The notes beneath the pieces were generated by a model. It made no database searches, was not told the origin of the DNA, and saw only the letters and a list, made by a program, of their open reading frames with translations. This document shows positions 17,717 through 27,523 of a stretch of DNA of 64,000 nt, in pieces. Each line of letters starts with the position of its first letter. Position 1 is the stretch's first letter. A program made the translations under genes and the position numbers. The stretch spans positions 744,001-808,000 of the forward strand of contig NZ_JAENJG010000001.1 in assembly GCF_016597785.1 (NCBI RefSeq), read 5' to 3'. This DNA is from Leucobacter sp. L43. Its GTDB lineage: Bacteria > Actinomycetota > Actinomycetes > Actinomycetales > Microbacteriaceae.

Positions 17717-18526
17717 TCAGACCGCGACCGGTGCTTTGATGCCCGGGTGATGCTCGTAGCCGACGACCTCGAAATCGTCGAGCGTGTACGCGAAGATCGA
17801 GTCGGCCTTGCCGATCTCGATGCTCGGGTACGGGAACGGATCGCGCGCGAGCTGGCGCTCGACCTGCTCGACGTGATTGTCGTAGATATGGCAATCCCCG
17901 CCCGTCCAGACGAACTCGCCCGGTTCGAGACCGGTCTGCTGCGCCACCATGAGCGTGAGCAGCGCGTACGAGGCGATGTTGAACGGCACCCCGAGGAACA
18001 TGTCAGCCGAGCGCTGGTAGAGCTGGCACGAGAGCTTGCCATCCGCGACGTAGAACTGGAAGAACGCATGGCAGGGCGCCAGCGCCATGTCGCCCAGGTC
18101 GGCGACATTCCATGCCGAGACGATGATGCGCCGCGAGTCGGGGTTCGTGCGCAGCTGATCGATGACGTTCGCGATCTGATCGATGTGCTCGCCGCTCGGC
18201 GTCGGCCAGGAGCGCCACTGCACACCGTACACGGGGCCGAGGTCTCCGTTCGCGTCTGCCCATTCGTCCCAGATGCTGACGTCGTGCTCCTTCAGGAAGG
18301 CCGTGTTGCCCTCGCCGCGCAGGAACCACAGCAGTTCGACTGCCACCGATTTGAAGTGCACCCGCTTCGTCGTGATGAGCGGGAAGGACTCGGCGAGGTC
18401 GAAACGGATCTGCCGCCCGAAGAGGCTGCGCGTACCGGTGCCGGTGCGATCAGATTTGGCGGTGCCGTGCTCGTACACCTCTCGCAGCAGGTCTTCGTAC
18501 GGGGTCGGGATCGCGTTCGCACTCAC
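17717..18526 (-). CDS. thyA: Thymidylate synthase ThyA
   Basis: ThyA methylates dUMP to dTMP using methylenetetrahydrofolate. The 269-residue protein shows [12 protein letters not shown], the catalytic cysteine in [30 protein letters not shown] and the folate-binding C-terminal region ending KAPVAV. The GTG at 18526 gives [14 protein letters not shown] and a length matching the family; it has no clear ribosome binding site but TAGACT lies seven bases upstream. The 10-base gap to the GGDEF gene and one-base gap to folA suggest a shared transcript. Confidence 0.94.
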   Translation of the reverse strand: MSANAIPTPYEDLLREVYEHGTAKSDRTGTGTRSLFGRQIRFDLAESFPLITTKRVHFKSVAVELLWFLRGEGNTAFLKEHDVSIWDEWADANGDLGPVYGVQWRSWPTPSGEHIDQIANVIDQLRTNPDSRRIIVSAWNVADLGDMALAPCHAFFQFYVADGKLSCQLYQRSADMFLGVPFNIASYALLTLMVAQQTGLEPGEFVWTGGDCHIYDNHVEQVERQLARDPFPYPSIEIGKADSIFAYTLDDFEVVGYEHHPGIKAPVAV

Positions 18527-18536
18527 ACGCGAGAGT

Positions 18537-19532
18537 CTACCGCGGCTCGTGCTCGGAGCTCCCGTGCGGCTCGGCATCGCCTTTCCGATTCCGTTTCGCC
18601 CCCAGCATTTCGAGGTCGGCTCGCGAGATGAAGGCATCGGGCGACTCCCCCGGCACCCACTCGGCGATGCCGTAGGACCACTTGACCGCGTCGAGCTCGC
18701 GATGCAGCCGCTCGGCAATCGACCGCGCGAGCGACGCGTCGGCATCGATGAGGAGCAGTGCGAACTCGTCGCCGCCGAACCGCGCGAACACGTCTTGCGG
18801 GCGGCAGTTCTCACGCATGTGCTGCGAGAACTGCCGGAGCACGCGATCGCCCTCGAAATGGCCGTAGCGATCGTTCACCTGCTTGAAGTCGTCGAGATCG
18901 AGGTACAGCATCGCGAGGGGCCGCCCCCCGCGGTAGGAGGCTGCGACCGCGCGATCGAGCAGCGCGCGGAACCCGGTCGCGTTCCACACGCCGCAGAGCG
19001 GATCGGTCACCGACGCCCGTTCGAGTCGTCGTTTGAACAGTCCGATCAACTCGCCGAGCACCAGACCCGTCACGGTCAACGTGACGAGCACCGAGAGCAT
19101 CGACGGCCCGAACCTCATCAGGATGAACGCATCCACCAGGAGGATCCACGGGTACCCGAGCAGCCGCGCGAACCACATCGGCAGGAACCAGACGAGGTAC
19201 AGGAAGAACGGGAGGAAGAGCAGCCCGGTATTGATCGACCGGATCGCATCGGGAGCGAGGAGCACCGAGGGAACCACGACGATGAAGACGAGGGCCATGA
19301 GGACCCCGGCTGCTCGCGTGGAGAACCGGCTGCCGGCCGCGAACACGCCGCCGGCGGCGACGAGGCAGGCGATCGCGACCGCGACGAGATCGGGTCGCTC
19401 GTCCCCCGGAGGCAGGAACACGGTCGAGTTGGCGAGCGCGAAGAGCATGCCGGCGACGAAGAACGCCGCAGTGGCGAGCGAGCGGTCGTTCTGCCGCTCG
19501 AACAGCTCCCCGATTCTCGCCCGCATCTCCAC
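18537..19532 (-). CDS. Membrane-bound GGDEF diguanylate cyclase
   Basis: The 331-residue protein has about five or six N-terminal membrane helices (residues 15–165) and a C-terminal GGDEF domain. The catalytic motif is intact ([12 protein letters not shown], about residue 270), and the substrate-site stretch [17 protein letters not shown] is complete, so synthesis of cyclic di-GMP is expected. No RxxD inhibitory site is obvious. Start is GTG at 19532. It lies directly upstream of thyA, an unusual neighbour, and a strong hairpin separates it from the upstream permease. Confidence 0.87.
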   Translation of the reverse strand: MEMRARIGELFERQNDRSLATAAFFVAGMLFALANSTVFLPPGDERPDLVAVAIACLVAAGGVFAAGSRFSTRAAGVLMALVFIVVVPSVLLAPDAIRSINTGLLFLPFFLYLVWFLPMWFARLLGYPWILLVDAFILMRFGPSMLSVLVTLTVTGLVLGELIGLFKRRLERASVTDPLCGVWNATGFRALLDRAVAASYRGGRPLAMLYLDLDDFKQVNDRYGHFEGDRVLRQFSQHMRENCRPQDVFARFGGDEFALLLIDADASLARSIAERLHRELDAVKWSYGIAEWVPGESPDAFISRADLEMLGAKRNRKGDAEPHGSSEHEPR

Positions 19533-19558
19533 CCGATCTCAGAGACTTGAGCATACGC

Positions 19559-19608
19559 GACGGTCAGCGGGAGCGCAGCACAATGCTGGGCTCCCTTCGC
19601 CGACCGTC
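19559..19608 (-). terminator. Long structured hairpin after the amino-acid permease
   Basis: A 50-base structure: outer arms GACGGTC/GACCGTC, middle GGAGC/GCTCC and an inner CAGCA-CAA-TGCTG. It lies 12 bases after the permease stop and before the GGDEF start, so termination of the permease transcript is likely. There is no T-run. Confidence 0.65.
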
Positions 19609-19620
19609 ACGAACCGTGAG

Positions 19621-21219
19621 CTACGAGCCGAGCCCGTCGTCGAACACCGGCATCGCCGAAGTGTCCTCCGATGCGTCCACGCGCGCGAGCACGCGGCCGC
19701 GGAAGAACTCGGGTGACGCCTTCGCCTGCAGGAGCATGAGCACGACGCCGATGCCGAGCACCGCGACGCCGATGATGCCGACGAGGCCGACGCCGGCGAT
19801 GTTGCTGCCCGATCCAGCGTCCGGGCTCATCGCATCGATCGTGGTCTTGACGAACACGATCAGCAGCAGCACGCCGCCGAGCCCCGGGAGCACGATCTTC
19901 GAGATGATCGAGCCGACGCCCTCGCGCACAGCAGTCTTGCGGAAGTACCAGGGACTCGCGAGCGCAGTGATGCCGTAGTAGAAGCACACCATCATGCCGA
20001 GTGCGGTGATCGTGTCCCACAACACGTCCTCGCTGATGAAGCGCATCACCGCGTAGAAGACGGACGCCACGATCGACGAGAGCATGAGCGCGACGTGCGG
20101 CGACTTGTACTTCGGGTGCACCCGCTTGATCGCGGCGGGCAGTGCCCGGTAATGCGCCATGGCGAGCAGTGTGCGGGCGGGTGAGATAGCGGTCGAGTTG
20201 ATCGACGCCATCGCGCTCACGAGAATGGCGAGCGAGAGCAGGATCGCGGCAGGACCCATCACCGGGTGCGCGAGCGCGGCGAAGACGTTCTCCACGATGG
20301 CCGAGTTGCCGAGGCCTGTGGGTCCGTCGCCGATGCCGGCGAATGCGACGGTGGCGGTGGCGGTGCCGACGTAGAGCACGACCAGGATCCCGACCAGGAT
20401 CATCGCCGCCTTGCTCTCAGTGGACAGTCGGCCCTTCGACGGCTTCGTCTCCTCGCCCATCGTGAGCACCGTGTCCCAGCCCCAGTAGACGAAGATCGAT
20501 ACCGCGATGCCCGCGGCGAACGCACTGAAGCTGCTGACCTCGAAGGGGTTGAACCAGGAGAGCTGAGGTACCGTGCCCTCGGGGTTCGCGGGGTCGCCCG
20601 CTCCGACGAACATGGCGACGATGAACCACACCATGACCGCCATCTGGAAGACCACGGTGATGTACTGGAACACCTTCGTCGAGGTCATCCCGCGGTAGGA
20701 GATCAGCGTCGCCAGGGCCATGAACCCGAGGCAGACCGCGATATTGATGAACTTGTTGTCGGCGATGTCGGCGATCGACGGATCATCCATCGCGATGCTG
20801 ATCGACTGGAACAGGAATTCGACCGCGATTCCCGCGAGGTTCGACAGCACCAGCACGGTGGCCGCGATGAGTCCCCATCCCGCCATCCATCCGATCCACG
20901 GGCCGAATGCGCGCGTCGCCCACGTGAACGAGGTTCCCGAATCGGGCATCGCCGAATTCAGTGCGCGGTATCCGAGAGCGACGAGCAGCATGGGGATGAA
21001 GCCCATCAAGAAGATGGCGGGCGTCTGATACCCGACCTCGCTCGCCGCCGGGCCCACCGCTGCGGTGAGCGTGTATGCGGGGGCGCACACCGACAAGCCG
21101 ATTACGAGAGCGCCGAGCACGCCCACCGTGCCCGACGGCAGACCCTTCTTGCTGATGCCGCTGACGGAGTCGAGTGTCCGTGTCGCGGGCTCCGGAGCGT
21201 TGAGGTCGTACTTCGCCAT
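19621..21219 (-). CDS. APC-superfamily amino-acid permease
   Basis: The 532-residue membrane protein has about 12–13 helices. Helix 1 carries the APC Gly-rich pattern (GVLGALVIGLSVCAPAYTL), and TM6 includes the AGIAVSIFVYWGWDTV segment. The cytoplasmic loop GEETKPSKGRLSTESKAA is typical. The ATG at 21219 has AAAGGTGA upstream and a TAGAAT element at 21286–21291 as a likely promoter. The substrate is not deducible. It stands between the dapB–TPR pair and the GGDEF–thyA group and has its own hairpin terminator, so it is probably monocistronic. Confidence 0.88.
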   Translation of the reverse strand: MAKYDLNAPEPATRTLDSVSGISKKGLPSGTVGVLGALVIGLSVCAPAYTLTAAVGPAASEVGYQTPAIFLMGFIPMLLVALGYRALNSAMPDSGTSFTWATRAFGPWIGWMAGWGLIAATVLVLSNLAGIAVEFLFQSISIAMDDPSIADIADNKFINIAVCLGFMALATLISYRGMTSTKVFQYITVVFQMAVMVWFIVAMFVGAGDPANPEGTVPQLSWFNPFEVSSFSAFAAGIAVSIFVYWGWDTVLTMGEETKPSKGRLSTESKAAMILVGILVVLYVGTATATVAFAGIGDGPTGLGNSAIVENVFAALAHPVMGPAAILLSLAILVSAMASINSTAISPARTLLAMAHYRALPAAIKRVHPKYKSPHVALMLSSIVASVFYAVMRFISEDVLWDTITALGMMVCFYYGITALASPWYFRKTAVREGVGSIISKIVLPGLGGVLLLIVFVKTTIDAMSPDAGSGSNIAGVGLVGIIGVAVLGIGVVLMLLQAKASPEFFRGRVLARVDASEDTSAMPVFDDGLGS

Positions 21220-21325
21220 GTCACCTTTCCAGACTGGGGCGTCGAAGCGACCCAGAAAGTTCCGGTCGTGGCGGCCCGGGCATTGATTCTATGCACGCGG
21301 CGAGGAAACCACGAATCGATGGGGG

Positions 21326-21787
21326 CTATGCCCGAAGATCCTGCCGTTCGCAGGCGATCGCTCGTCGAATTGCACCGCGAGCGCGCTTTCGGTCTCCGCA
21401 CGCGTCGTAGACGATTCCGAGTCGCATCCACGCCCGCCACGAGTCTGGCTCCGCCTGGACCGCGTCGCGGTACTTCGGGAACGCCGCGTCGGCGTCCGCC
21501 CGATCCGGTCTGCCCGAAGGCGTCTCCGAGACCGGCTCCTCCGGCAGCGCATCCTCCGCCTCGAGACGATCGGCCAGGCGAGTCGCCTGACTGCCGAAGA
21601 GGATCTCGCGCAGCAGCGCCCAGGCACCGATGAGCGGCAGCACGAGCATCGCGACACCCATGATGATCGCGATCGCGTCGCCAGAACCGAGCAGCGCGAC
21701 CGCTCGAATGCCGACGAACACGAAGTAGAGCACGAGCACGGCGCTCATGATCGAGACGCCGATGATGGCCCGCGTGCGCGCACTCAC
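21326..21787 (-). CDS. Small membrane protein with TPR-like C-terminus
   Basis: The 153-residue product has two N-terminal membrane helices (residues 7–30 and 40–65) and a cytoplasmic C-terminal part that reads as one tetratricopeptide-like repeat (YRDAVQAEPDSWRAWMRLG, then GDRKRARGAIRRA). The GTG at 21787 overlaps the dapB stop by four bases. Similar genes follow dapB in related actinobacteria, but no function is established. Confidence 0.75.
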   Translation of the reverse strand: MSARTRAIIGVSIMSAVLVLYFVFVGIRAVALLGSGDAIAIIMGVAMLVLPLIGAWALLREILFGSQATRLADRLEAEDALPEEPVSETPSGRPDRADADAAFPKYRDAVQAEPDSWRAWMRLGIVYDACGDRKRARGAIRRAIACERQDLRA

Positions 21788-22539
21788 CGCGCATCACCGG
21801 CTGCTGCCGCACCGCTCAGACCGAGCAGGGCGTCGAGCCCGACCGTGAGGCCGCGAGCATCGGCGATGGCTTCGAGGGCGGCCTGCACCCCTGCGCGATA
21901 CGCCTCGTTGGAGTGGGTGTCGTGCGTCACCGTGAGCACTTCTCCGGGCCCGCCGAAGCGCACCTCCTGCTTGGCCACCACTCCGGCGAGTCTCAGGCTG
22001 TGCACGGGGATGCCCGCAATGAGCTCCCCGCGGGCCGGCTGCTCCGCGAACGGCGCATCGACCGGTCGTCCGCGACGCGCTTCCGCCATCAGCTCAGCGG
22101 TGCGCACGGCCGTGCCGCTCGGCGAGTCGACTTTGCCGGGATGGTGCGCTTCGACCACCTCCACCGCGTCGAAATAGGGCGCGGCGATACGAGCGAGCGC
22201 GGTGCCCAATACGGATCCCAGCGAGAAATTCGGCACGACGATGACGCCGCGCTCCGGCGTCCCCGCGAGCCTCGACCCGAGCGCTTCGAGCAGATCGGCG
22301 GACCAGCCGCTGGTGCCGACGATCACCTGCTGGCCTCGCGAGATCGCAGCATCGACGATCGCCGGCGAGACGTCCGGTCGGCTGACGTCGACGAGGATAT
22401 CCGCGTCTGCCCCGTCTTCGGGACGGGAAGTACTGCGCAACCGGGCGACCAGCTCGAAGTCCGGATGCTGCTCGACGACCTCGCACACGAGTCGTCCCAG
22501 CCGCCCGGTCGCGCCGGAGACCGCTACACGATTCTTCAT
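21784..22539 (-). CDS. dapB: 4-Hydroxy-tetrahydrodipicolinate reductase
   Basis: DapB is the NAD(P)H-dependent reductase after DapA. The 251-residue protein shows the dinucleotide-binding VAVSGATGRLGRLV and the catalytic/substrate motif EAHHPGKVDSPSGTA. The ATG at 22539 has GGAGGA before it, and that same sequence is preceded by TACCCT at six bases, so a leaderless transcript is also possible. It follows the M16 peptidase gene, the conserved pnp–pepR–dapB order. Confidence 0.94.
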   Translation of the reverse strand: MKNRVAVSGATGRLGRLVCEVVEQHPDFELVARLRSTSRPEDGADADILVDVSRPDVSPAIVDAAISRGQQVIVGTSGWSADLLEALGSRLAGTPERGVIVVPNFSLGSVLGTALARIAAPYFDAVEVVEAHHPGKVDSPSGTAVRTAELMAEARRGRPVDAPFAEQPARGELIAGIPVHSLRLAGVVAKQEVRFGGPGEVLTVTHDTHSNEAYRAGVQAALEAIADARGLTVGLDALLGLSGAAAAGDAR

Positions 22540-22571
22540 TCCTCCAGGGTAGCGTTCGCCGGAGGTACCGA

Positions 22572-23978
22572 TCACTCGCGGGATTCGAGCGAGGATCGCG
22601 ATGCGTCGCCGACGGCGACCACGGTGAGCGGGCGCGCGGCGAGCGTGGCGGCGACCTCCTGGATGTCCTCCGGAGTCACTGCGGCGAAGCGCTCGAGCGA
22701 GGCGTCGAGGTCGAAGAGCTCCCCGCTGCCGAGCTCGGCGCGCGCCAGGCGACCCATCCGGGTGTCGGAATCCTCGAGCGCGAGCGCCGTCGATCCTGCG
22801 ATCTGACCGAGGGCCCGCTCGAGCTCCTCCCCCGAGATCTCGGCGTCGGCGAGCTTGCGCAGCTCCACCCGGCTGAGCTCGACGACGTCGGCCGCCTTCT
22901 CCGGAGCGGTACCGGCGTACATCGCGAAGAGGCCTGAATCCGAGTAGCTCGCACCGAAGGAGTACGCCGTGTACGCGAGCCCGCGCTTCTCGCGGATCTC
23001 TTGGAACAACCGACTCGACATGCCCCCGCCGAGCACCGAGTTCATGATCCCGTAGGCGAAGCGACGCGGGTCGTTGGCGCTGAAACCGTGCGTGCCGATG
23101 AGCAGGTTCAGCTGCTCGGACGGGCGCTCGGTGATCTGCACGCGAGGTTCGCGGGCCATCGCCGAGTCGAGGGTCGGCGCTTCCAGCGTCGGGAGATCGG
23201 GCTGGGCCGCCTCGATCACCTGGCGTCGGCGCACGGGCGTCGCGCTCCCGTCGGTGTGCCAGCGCCCTTCCGGTGACGCATTCAGCGCCGCGACCACCTG
23301 AGCGACGAGCCTGTCGTGATCGACGGCGCCCGCCGCCGTCACGACGAGGGTCGATGGATCGTACCGATCGCGGTAGTGGCGGTCGACGTCGACGCGTCGC
23401 GCCTCCTTGATCGTGTCGGGCCAGCCCCCGATGGGGCGGCCCAGCGGATGCTCGCCGAGCACCGCTTCGAAGAAGCGCTCGTTGGCGACATCGGCGAGAT
23501 CATCGGCCGCCATCGCGAGCTCTTCGAGGATCACGCCGCGCTCGATCTCGAACTCATCGGCATCGAGCGTCGAATTCGCCACCATGTCGCTCAGCATGTC
23601 GACCGCGACATCGAGGTCGGCGTCGCGCACCTTCGCGTAGTAGCACGTGTACTCCTTCGCGGTGAGCGCGTTGTGCTCGGCTCCGATGCGGTCGAACTCG
23701 GTCGCGATGGAGAACGCGTCGCGAGTCGGCGTGCCTTTGAAGAGCAGATGCTCGAGGAAGTGGGTGGATCCCAGGCTGCCGGGCGCATCCGCGCGTTCAG
23801 CCTGCTCGTCGCGGGAGCCGACGCCGACCCAGAACCCGATCGAAGCGCTTCGCGCCCCTGGCATGCGCTCCGTCAGCACGCGGAGCCCGCTCGGATGCAC
23901 GGTGCGGCGAACCAGCCCGCCTCCCAGATCCGCGGTCAGTTCGGCTTGATCGAGGGGCAGTTGGATCGGTTCGCGCAT
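22572..23978 (-). CDS. M16-family zinc metallopeptidase
   Basis: The 468-residue protein has the inverted zinc motif HFLEHLLFKGT (HxxEH, about residue 75), the further glutamate in RGVILEELAMAADD, and the second-domain signature GGGMSSRLFQEIREKRGLAY. This is the mitochondrial-processing-peptidase-like family found next to pnp in most actinobacteria (often called PepR). Its physiological substrate is not established. The ATG at 23978 is preceded by TAGGCT at exactly six bases and has no ribosome binding site. Confidence 0.92.
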   Translation of the reverse strand: MREPIQLPLDQAELTADLGGGLVRRTVHPSGLRVLTERMPGARSASIGFWVGVGSRDEQAERADAPGSLGSTHFLEHLLFKGTPTRDAFSIATEFDRIGAEHNALTAKEYTCYYAKVRDADLDVAVDMLSDMVANSTLDADEFEIERGVILEELAMAADDLADVANERFFEAVLGEHPLGRPIGGWPDTIKEARRVDVDRHYRDRYDPSTLVVTAAGAVDHDRLVAQVVAALNASPEGRWHTDGSATPVRRRQVIEAAQPDLPTLEAPTLDSAMAREPRVQITERPSEQLNLLIGTHGFSANDPRRFAYGIMNSVLGGGMSSRLFQEIREKRGLAYTAYSFGASYSDSGLFAMYAGTAPEKAADVVELSRVELRKLADAEISGEELERALGQIAGSTALALEDSDTRMGRLARAELGSGELFDLDASLERFAAVTPEDIQEVAATLAARPLTVVAVGDASRSSLESRE

Positions 23979-23984
23979 GCCCTC

Positions 23985-23990
23985 AGCCTA
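23985..23990 (-). promoter_or_regulatory. Probable leaderless -10 element of the M16 peptidase gene
   Basis: TAGGCT-N6-ATG; the same spacing occurs before pgsA, ftsK and others in this window. Confidence 0.5.
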
Positions 23991-24069
23991 GGGCCTCGCC
24001 GCTCCGAGCTTCCCGCGCGGTGGGCCGCCCTCCTCCGCCGGCCCGCGTTCCCCGCGCCGCGCAACGCAG

Positions 24070-24108
24070 AACGCCCGCCGCCCCGCGCGATGCGGGACGA
24101 CGGGCGTT
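24070..24108 (-). terminator. Terminator of pnp
   Basis: A 17-bp stem (AACGCCCG… paired with …CGGGCGTT, two G·T-type pairs) with loop GCGAT lies 29 bases after the pnp stop. Confidence 0.7.
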
Positions 24109-24137
24109 GAATGCGGCGGACCGCCGCACTGCCGGAA

Positions 24138-26402
24138 CTACTCGGCTGCGGGAGCCTCGGCAGCGGCTTCGGCCGGAGCCTCAGCTGCCTGCTCCTCGAG
24201 CACGGGCTCGAGTGAGAGCTTGCCGCGATCGTCGGTCTTCGTGATCTTCACGAGGATCTTCTGACCGACCGAGAGCACGTCGTCCACGCTCTCGATGCGC
24301 TTCCCACCGGCGAGCTTGCGCACCTCGGAGATGTGCAGCAGGCCGTCCTTGCCCGGGAGCAGCGAGATGAACGCGCCGAACGCCGCGTTCTTCACGACCG
24401 TACCGAGGTACTGCTCGCCGACCTCGGGGTTCTGCGGGTTCGCGATGGCGTTGACCTGCGCGCGCGCAGCCTCCGCCGCCGGACCGTCGGTCGCGCCGAT
24501 GTAGACGGTGCCGTCGTCATCGATCGAGATGTCGGCGCCGGTCTGATCCTGGATCCCGTTGATCGTCTTGCCCTTCGGGCCGATCAGTTCGCCGATCTTG
24601 TCGACGGGAATGTTCACCGTGATCACGCGAGGCGCGGTCGGCGCCATCTCGTCGGGCACGTCGATCGCCTGGTTCAGCACGCCGAGGATCGTGAGGCGGG
24701 CCTCATGAGCCTGAGTCAGCGCGCCCTTCAGCACCGATGCCGGCAGGCCGTCGAGCTTGGTGTCGAGCTGAATAGCGGTGATGAACTCAGAGGTACCGGC
24801 GACCTTGAAGTCCATATCGCCGAGCGCATCCTCAGCGCCCAGGATGTCGGTGAGGGCTGCGTACCGCGTCTCGCCGTCGACCTCGTCGGAGACGAGACCC
24901 ATCGCGATGCCGGCGACGGGCGCGCGCAGCGGCACGCCGGCGTTCAGCAGCGACAGGGTCGACGCGCAGACCGAGCCCATCGACGTCGAACCGTTCGAGC
25001 TCAGCGCCTCTGAGACCTGGCGAATCGCGTAGGGGAACTCCTCGCGGCTCGGCAGCACCGGTACGAGCGCGCGCTCGGCGAGGAAGCCGTGCCCGATCTC
25101 GCGACGCTTCGGCGAACCGACGCGGCCGGTCTCACCGGTCGAGTACGGCGGGAAGTTGTAATGGTGCAGGTAGCGCTTGCTCGTGATCGGCGACAGCGAG
25201 TCGATCTGCTGCTCCATCTTGAGCATGTTCAGCGTGGTGACACCCAGGATCTGGGTCTCGCCGCGCTGGAAGATGGCGGAGCCGTGCACGCGAGGAATGA
25301 CCTGGACCTCGGCGTCGAGCGCACGGATGTCGCTCGTTCCGCGGCCGTCCATGCGGACGCCCTCGGTGAGCACGCGGCTGCGCACGATGTCCTTCGTGAC
25401 CGACTTGTACGCGGCGGAGACCTGCGCGTTGGCCGAATCGGGAAGGGTCCCGGCCTCAACCTGCGCTGCGATGCCCTCCTTGACGCGCGCCTTCAGCGCG
25501 TCGTCTGCGGCCTGGCGCTCCTGCTTGTCGGCGATCTGGTAGATCGGCGCGAGCTCGGTGCGCGCGAGCGCGTCGACGGCCGCGAGCACCTCATCGGTGT
25601 ACGGCAGGAAGACCGGGTAGTCGGCGATCTCCTTCGCCGACTGCGCGGCGAGCTCGGACTGCGCCTTGCAGAGCTGCGCGATGAACGGCTTCGCGGCATC
25701 GAGGCCCTCGGCGACGACTGCCTCGTTCGGCTTCTTCGCGCCGCTGCGGATGAGCTCCCAGCTGTGCTCGGTGGCCTCTGCTTCGACCATCATGATCGCG
25801 ACATCATCGTTGCCGTTGGCATCGGTCACGACACGGCCGGCCACGACGAGATCGAAGACGGCGTCCTTCAGCTGCTCGGCAGTCGGGAACGCGACCCACT
25901 GATCGCCGATGAGTGCGAGACGCACGCCCGCGATGGGACCGGAGAACGGCAGACCGGAGATCTGCGTCGACGCGGAAGCTGCGTTGATCGCGAGCGCGTC
26001 GTAGAACTCGCCGGGCGCGATCGAGAGCACGGTGATGACGACCTGGACCTCGTTGCGCAGACCGCTCACGAAGGAGGGGCGCAGGGGCCGGTCGATGAGA
26101 CGGCAGACGAGGATCGCCTCGGTCGAGGGACGGCCTTCGCGACGAAAGAACGAACCGGGAATCTTGCCGGCGGCGTACGAGCGCTCTTCGACGTCGATGG
26201 TCAGCGGGAAGAAGTCGAAGTGATCCTTCGGCTGCTTCGATGCGCTGGTCGCCGAGAGGAGCATCGTCTCCTCGTCGAGGTACGCGGCGACCGCGCCCTG
26301 GGCCTGCTGCGCGAGCCGGCCTGTTTCGAATCGGATGGTGCGCTTGCCGAATGTGCCGTTGTCGAGCACAGCTTCGGCGAACTTGATTTCAGGACCCTCC
26401 AC
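24138..26402 (-). CDS. pnp: Polyribonucleotide nucleotidyltransferase
   Basis: PNPase degrades RNA phosphorolytically from the 3' end and can also make (p)ppGpp in some actinobacteria. The 754-residue protein has two RNase PH domains, with [20 protein letters not shown] in the first and [20 protein letters not shown] in the second, then a KH domain ([20 protein letters not shown]) and an S1 domain ([20 protein letters not shown]). The start is GTG at 26402 with AAGGAGAA upstream. The usual upstream partner rpsO is not present here. Confidence 0.96.
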   Translation of the reverse strand: MEGPEIKFAEAVLDNGTFGKRTIRFETGRLAQQAQGAVAAYLDEETMLLSATSASKQPKDHFDFFPLTIDVEERSYAAGKIPGSFFRREGRPSTEAILVCRLIDRPLRPSFVSGLRNEVQVVITVLSIAPGEFYDALAINAASASTQISGLPFSGPIAGVRLALIGDQWVAFPTAEQLKDAVFDLVVAGRVVTDANGNDDVAIMMVEAEATEHSWELIRSGAKKPNEAVVAEGLDAAKPFIAQLCKAQSELAAQSAKEIADYPVFLPYTDEVLAAVDALARTELAPIYQIADKQERQAADDALKARVKEGIAAQVEAGTLPDSANAQVSAAYKSVTKDIVRSRVLTEGVRMDGRGTSDIRALDAEVQVIPRVHGSAIFQRGETQILGVTTLNMLKMEQQIDSLSPITSKRYLHHYNFPPYSTGETGRVGSPKRREIGHGFLAERALVPVLPSREEFPYAIRQVSEALSSNGSTSMGSVCASTLSLLNAGVPLRAPVAGIAMGLVSDEVDGETRYAALTDILGAEDALGDMDFKVAGTSEFITAIQLDTKLDGLPASVLKGALTQAHEARLTILGVLNQAIDVPDEMAPTAPRVITVNIPVDKIGELIGPKGKTINGIQDQTGADISIDDDGTVYIGATDGPAAEAARAQVNAIANPQNPEVGEQYLGTVVKNAAFGAFISLLPGKDGLLHISEVRKLAGGKRIESVDDVLSVGQKILVKITKTDDRGKLSLEPVLEEQAAEAPAEAAAEAPAAE

Positions 26403-26613
26403 GGGTTCTCCTTACTCACGAGAGCACGCGACGGACAGTCCGGATCGCGCCGGCGTATGCTGCGGTCGATCGCGGATGCTGATGTTCAGTAGACGACCAC
26501 CCTGCGCACCGCTCCGCGCGGAACCAGAGGGATCCACCACCGAAGACCAGCCCGCCAATCGGCGTGCTCGGTTCTTCGTTTTGACACGGGCAGACGCCCG
26601 CTCTCACAGGATA
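26403..26613 (-). promoter_or_regulatory. pnp promoter and long leader
   Basis: A TATCCT -10-like element at 26608–26613 would start a transcript with a ~200-base leader. The leader has a small hairpin CGGGC-AGAC-GCCCG at 26587–26600. PNPase genes are often controlled through structured leaders cut by RNase III, so autoregulation is possible, but nothing decisive is visible. No gene was found in this stretch. Confidence 0.4.
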
Positions 26614-26671
26614 GCACCGAGGGCCTGGCAGCACGCAGGGTATCCGGGTCTGCGGCGCGCGCTCAGATGAG

Positions 26672-26713
26672 CTGTCAGACAGATTACCGAAGCGGACGAA
26701 AACTCAATATTCT
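26672..26713 (+). promoter_or_regulatory. Putative operator and promoter of the GntR/FadR gene
   Basis: A perfect palindrome CTGTC-A-GACAG (26672–26682) abuts a promoter-like pair TTACCG (26684–26689) and TATTCT (26708–26713) with 18-base spacing. Autoregulation by the adjacent GntR-family protein is the natural guess. The palindrome does not match the classical FadR TGGTNNNACCA core. Confidence 0.4.
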
Positions 26714-26786
26714 GGTGCGAGTAGATCCGCACCGACGCCGACACTCGACCTGCGAGCCCGCGTTGCGCTCCCGAAAGGTCCCGCCC

Positions 26787-27452
26787 ATGGATTCCCCCGT
26801 CAAGCGCGTCAGCGCGACCGAGGCCGCGTTCCGCGCGATCCGGGATCTCATCGACAACGATGCGGTCGTTCCCGGCGATCGTCTGCCCGGAGAGCTGACC
26901 CTCGCCAAGCAGTTCGGCGTGAGCCGATCCGTCGTGCGGGAGGCGCTCCACGCGTGCTCGACGCTGGGGCTCACCGAGACCCGCAGCGGCAGCGGCACCT
27001 ACGTCGTCTCGAAGACTCCGTCCGGCGTGTCCGAGTTCGGCGGGTTCGACCCAGACCACCTCATGGAGGCGCGTATCCACGTCGAGGTGCCCACCGCGGG
27101 CCACGCGGCGCAGCGGCGCACTGAGCTCGAGCTCGAAGCGATGCGCAGACTCCTCAACCGCATGCTCGAGACGACGGCGCTGCACGAATGGGTGCGCCTC
27201 GACCGCGACTTCCACACCCTCATCGCTGAGGCGAGCCACAATTCGGTGCTCCTCAGCATCACCGCGTCGATGCGGCGCTCGCTCGATCTGCAATCCGAGT
27301 TCTTGAACATCACGCAGGCGCGTCAGCTCGATTCCGACGTCGAGCATGCGACGATCTTCGCCGCCATCGAGGCCGGCGACCGGGTTGCGGCTGAAGAAGC
27401 CGCGCTGCAGCACATCGACGCCGTCGCCTCGGCTATCCGAGCCGGGCGGTAA
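26787..27452 (+). CDS. GntR-family transcriptional regulator, FadR/FCD subfamily
   Basis: The 221-residue protein has an N-terminal winged helix (LTLAKQFGVSRSVVREALHA, then LTETRSGSGTYV) and a C-terminal all-helical FCD ligand domain (RLDRDFHTLIAEASHNSVLL, then HATIFAAIEAGDRVAAEEAA). FCD metal-binding residues Asp/His appear present (RDFH, H near 190). The ATG at 26787 (MDSPVKRVS) has GAAAGG upstream. No metabolic operon is adjacent on the same strand, so its target is unknown. Confidence 0.87.
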   Translation: MDSPVKRVSATEAAFRAIRDLIDNDAVVPGDRLPGELTLAKQFGVSRSVVREALHACSTLGLTETRSGSGTYVVSKTPSGVSEFGGFDPDHLMEARIHVEVPTAGHAAQRRTELELEAMRRLLNRMLETTALHEWVRLDRDFHTLIAEASHNSVLLSITASMRRSLDLQSEFLNITQARQLDSDVEHATIFAAIEAGDRVAAEEAALQHIDAVASAIRAGR

Positions 27453-27476
27453 CGGCGGGGCGGATCCTGCACGCAC

Positions 27477-27511
27477 GAAGCCCCCTCCGCCGAGATCGCG
27501 GAAGGGGCTTC
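27477..27511. terminator. Bidirectional terminator between the GntR gene and serA
   Basis: A 14-bp stem with one mismatch (GAAGCCCCCTCCGC paired with GCGGAAGGGGCTTC) and a 7-base loop separates two convergent genes. Confidence 0.75.
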
Positions 27512-27523
27512 GTGGTTCGGCGC

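Noticed and set aside
26403-26786. Expected rpsO upstream of pnp
   Set aside because: No S15-like reading frame is present on either strand; only a leader, promoters and a palindrome are seen.
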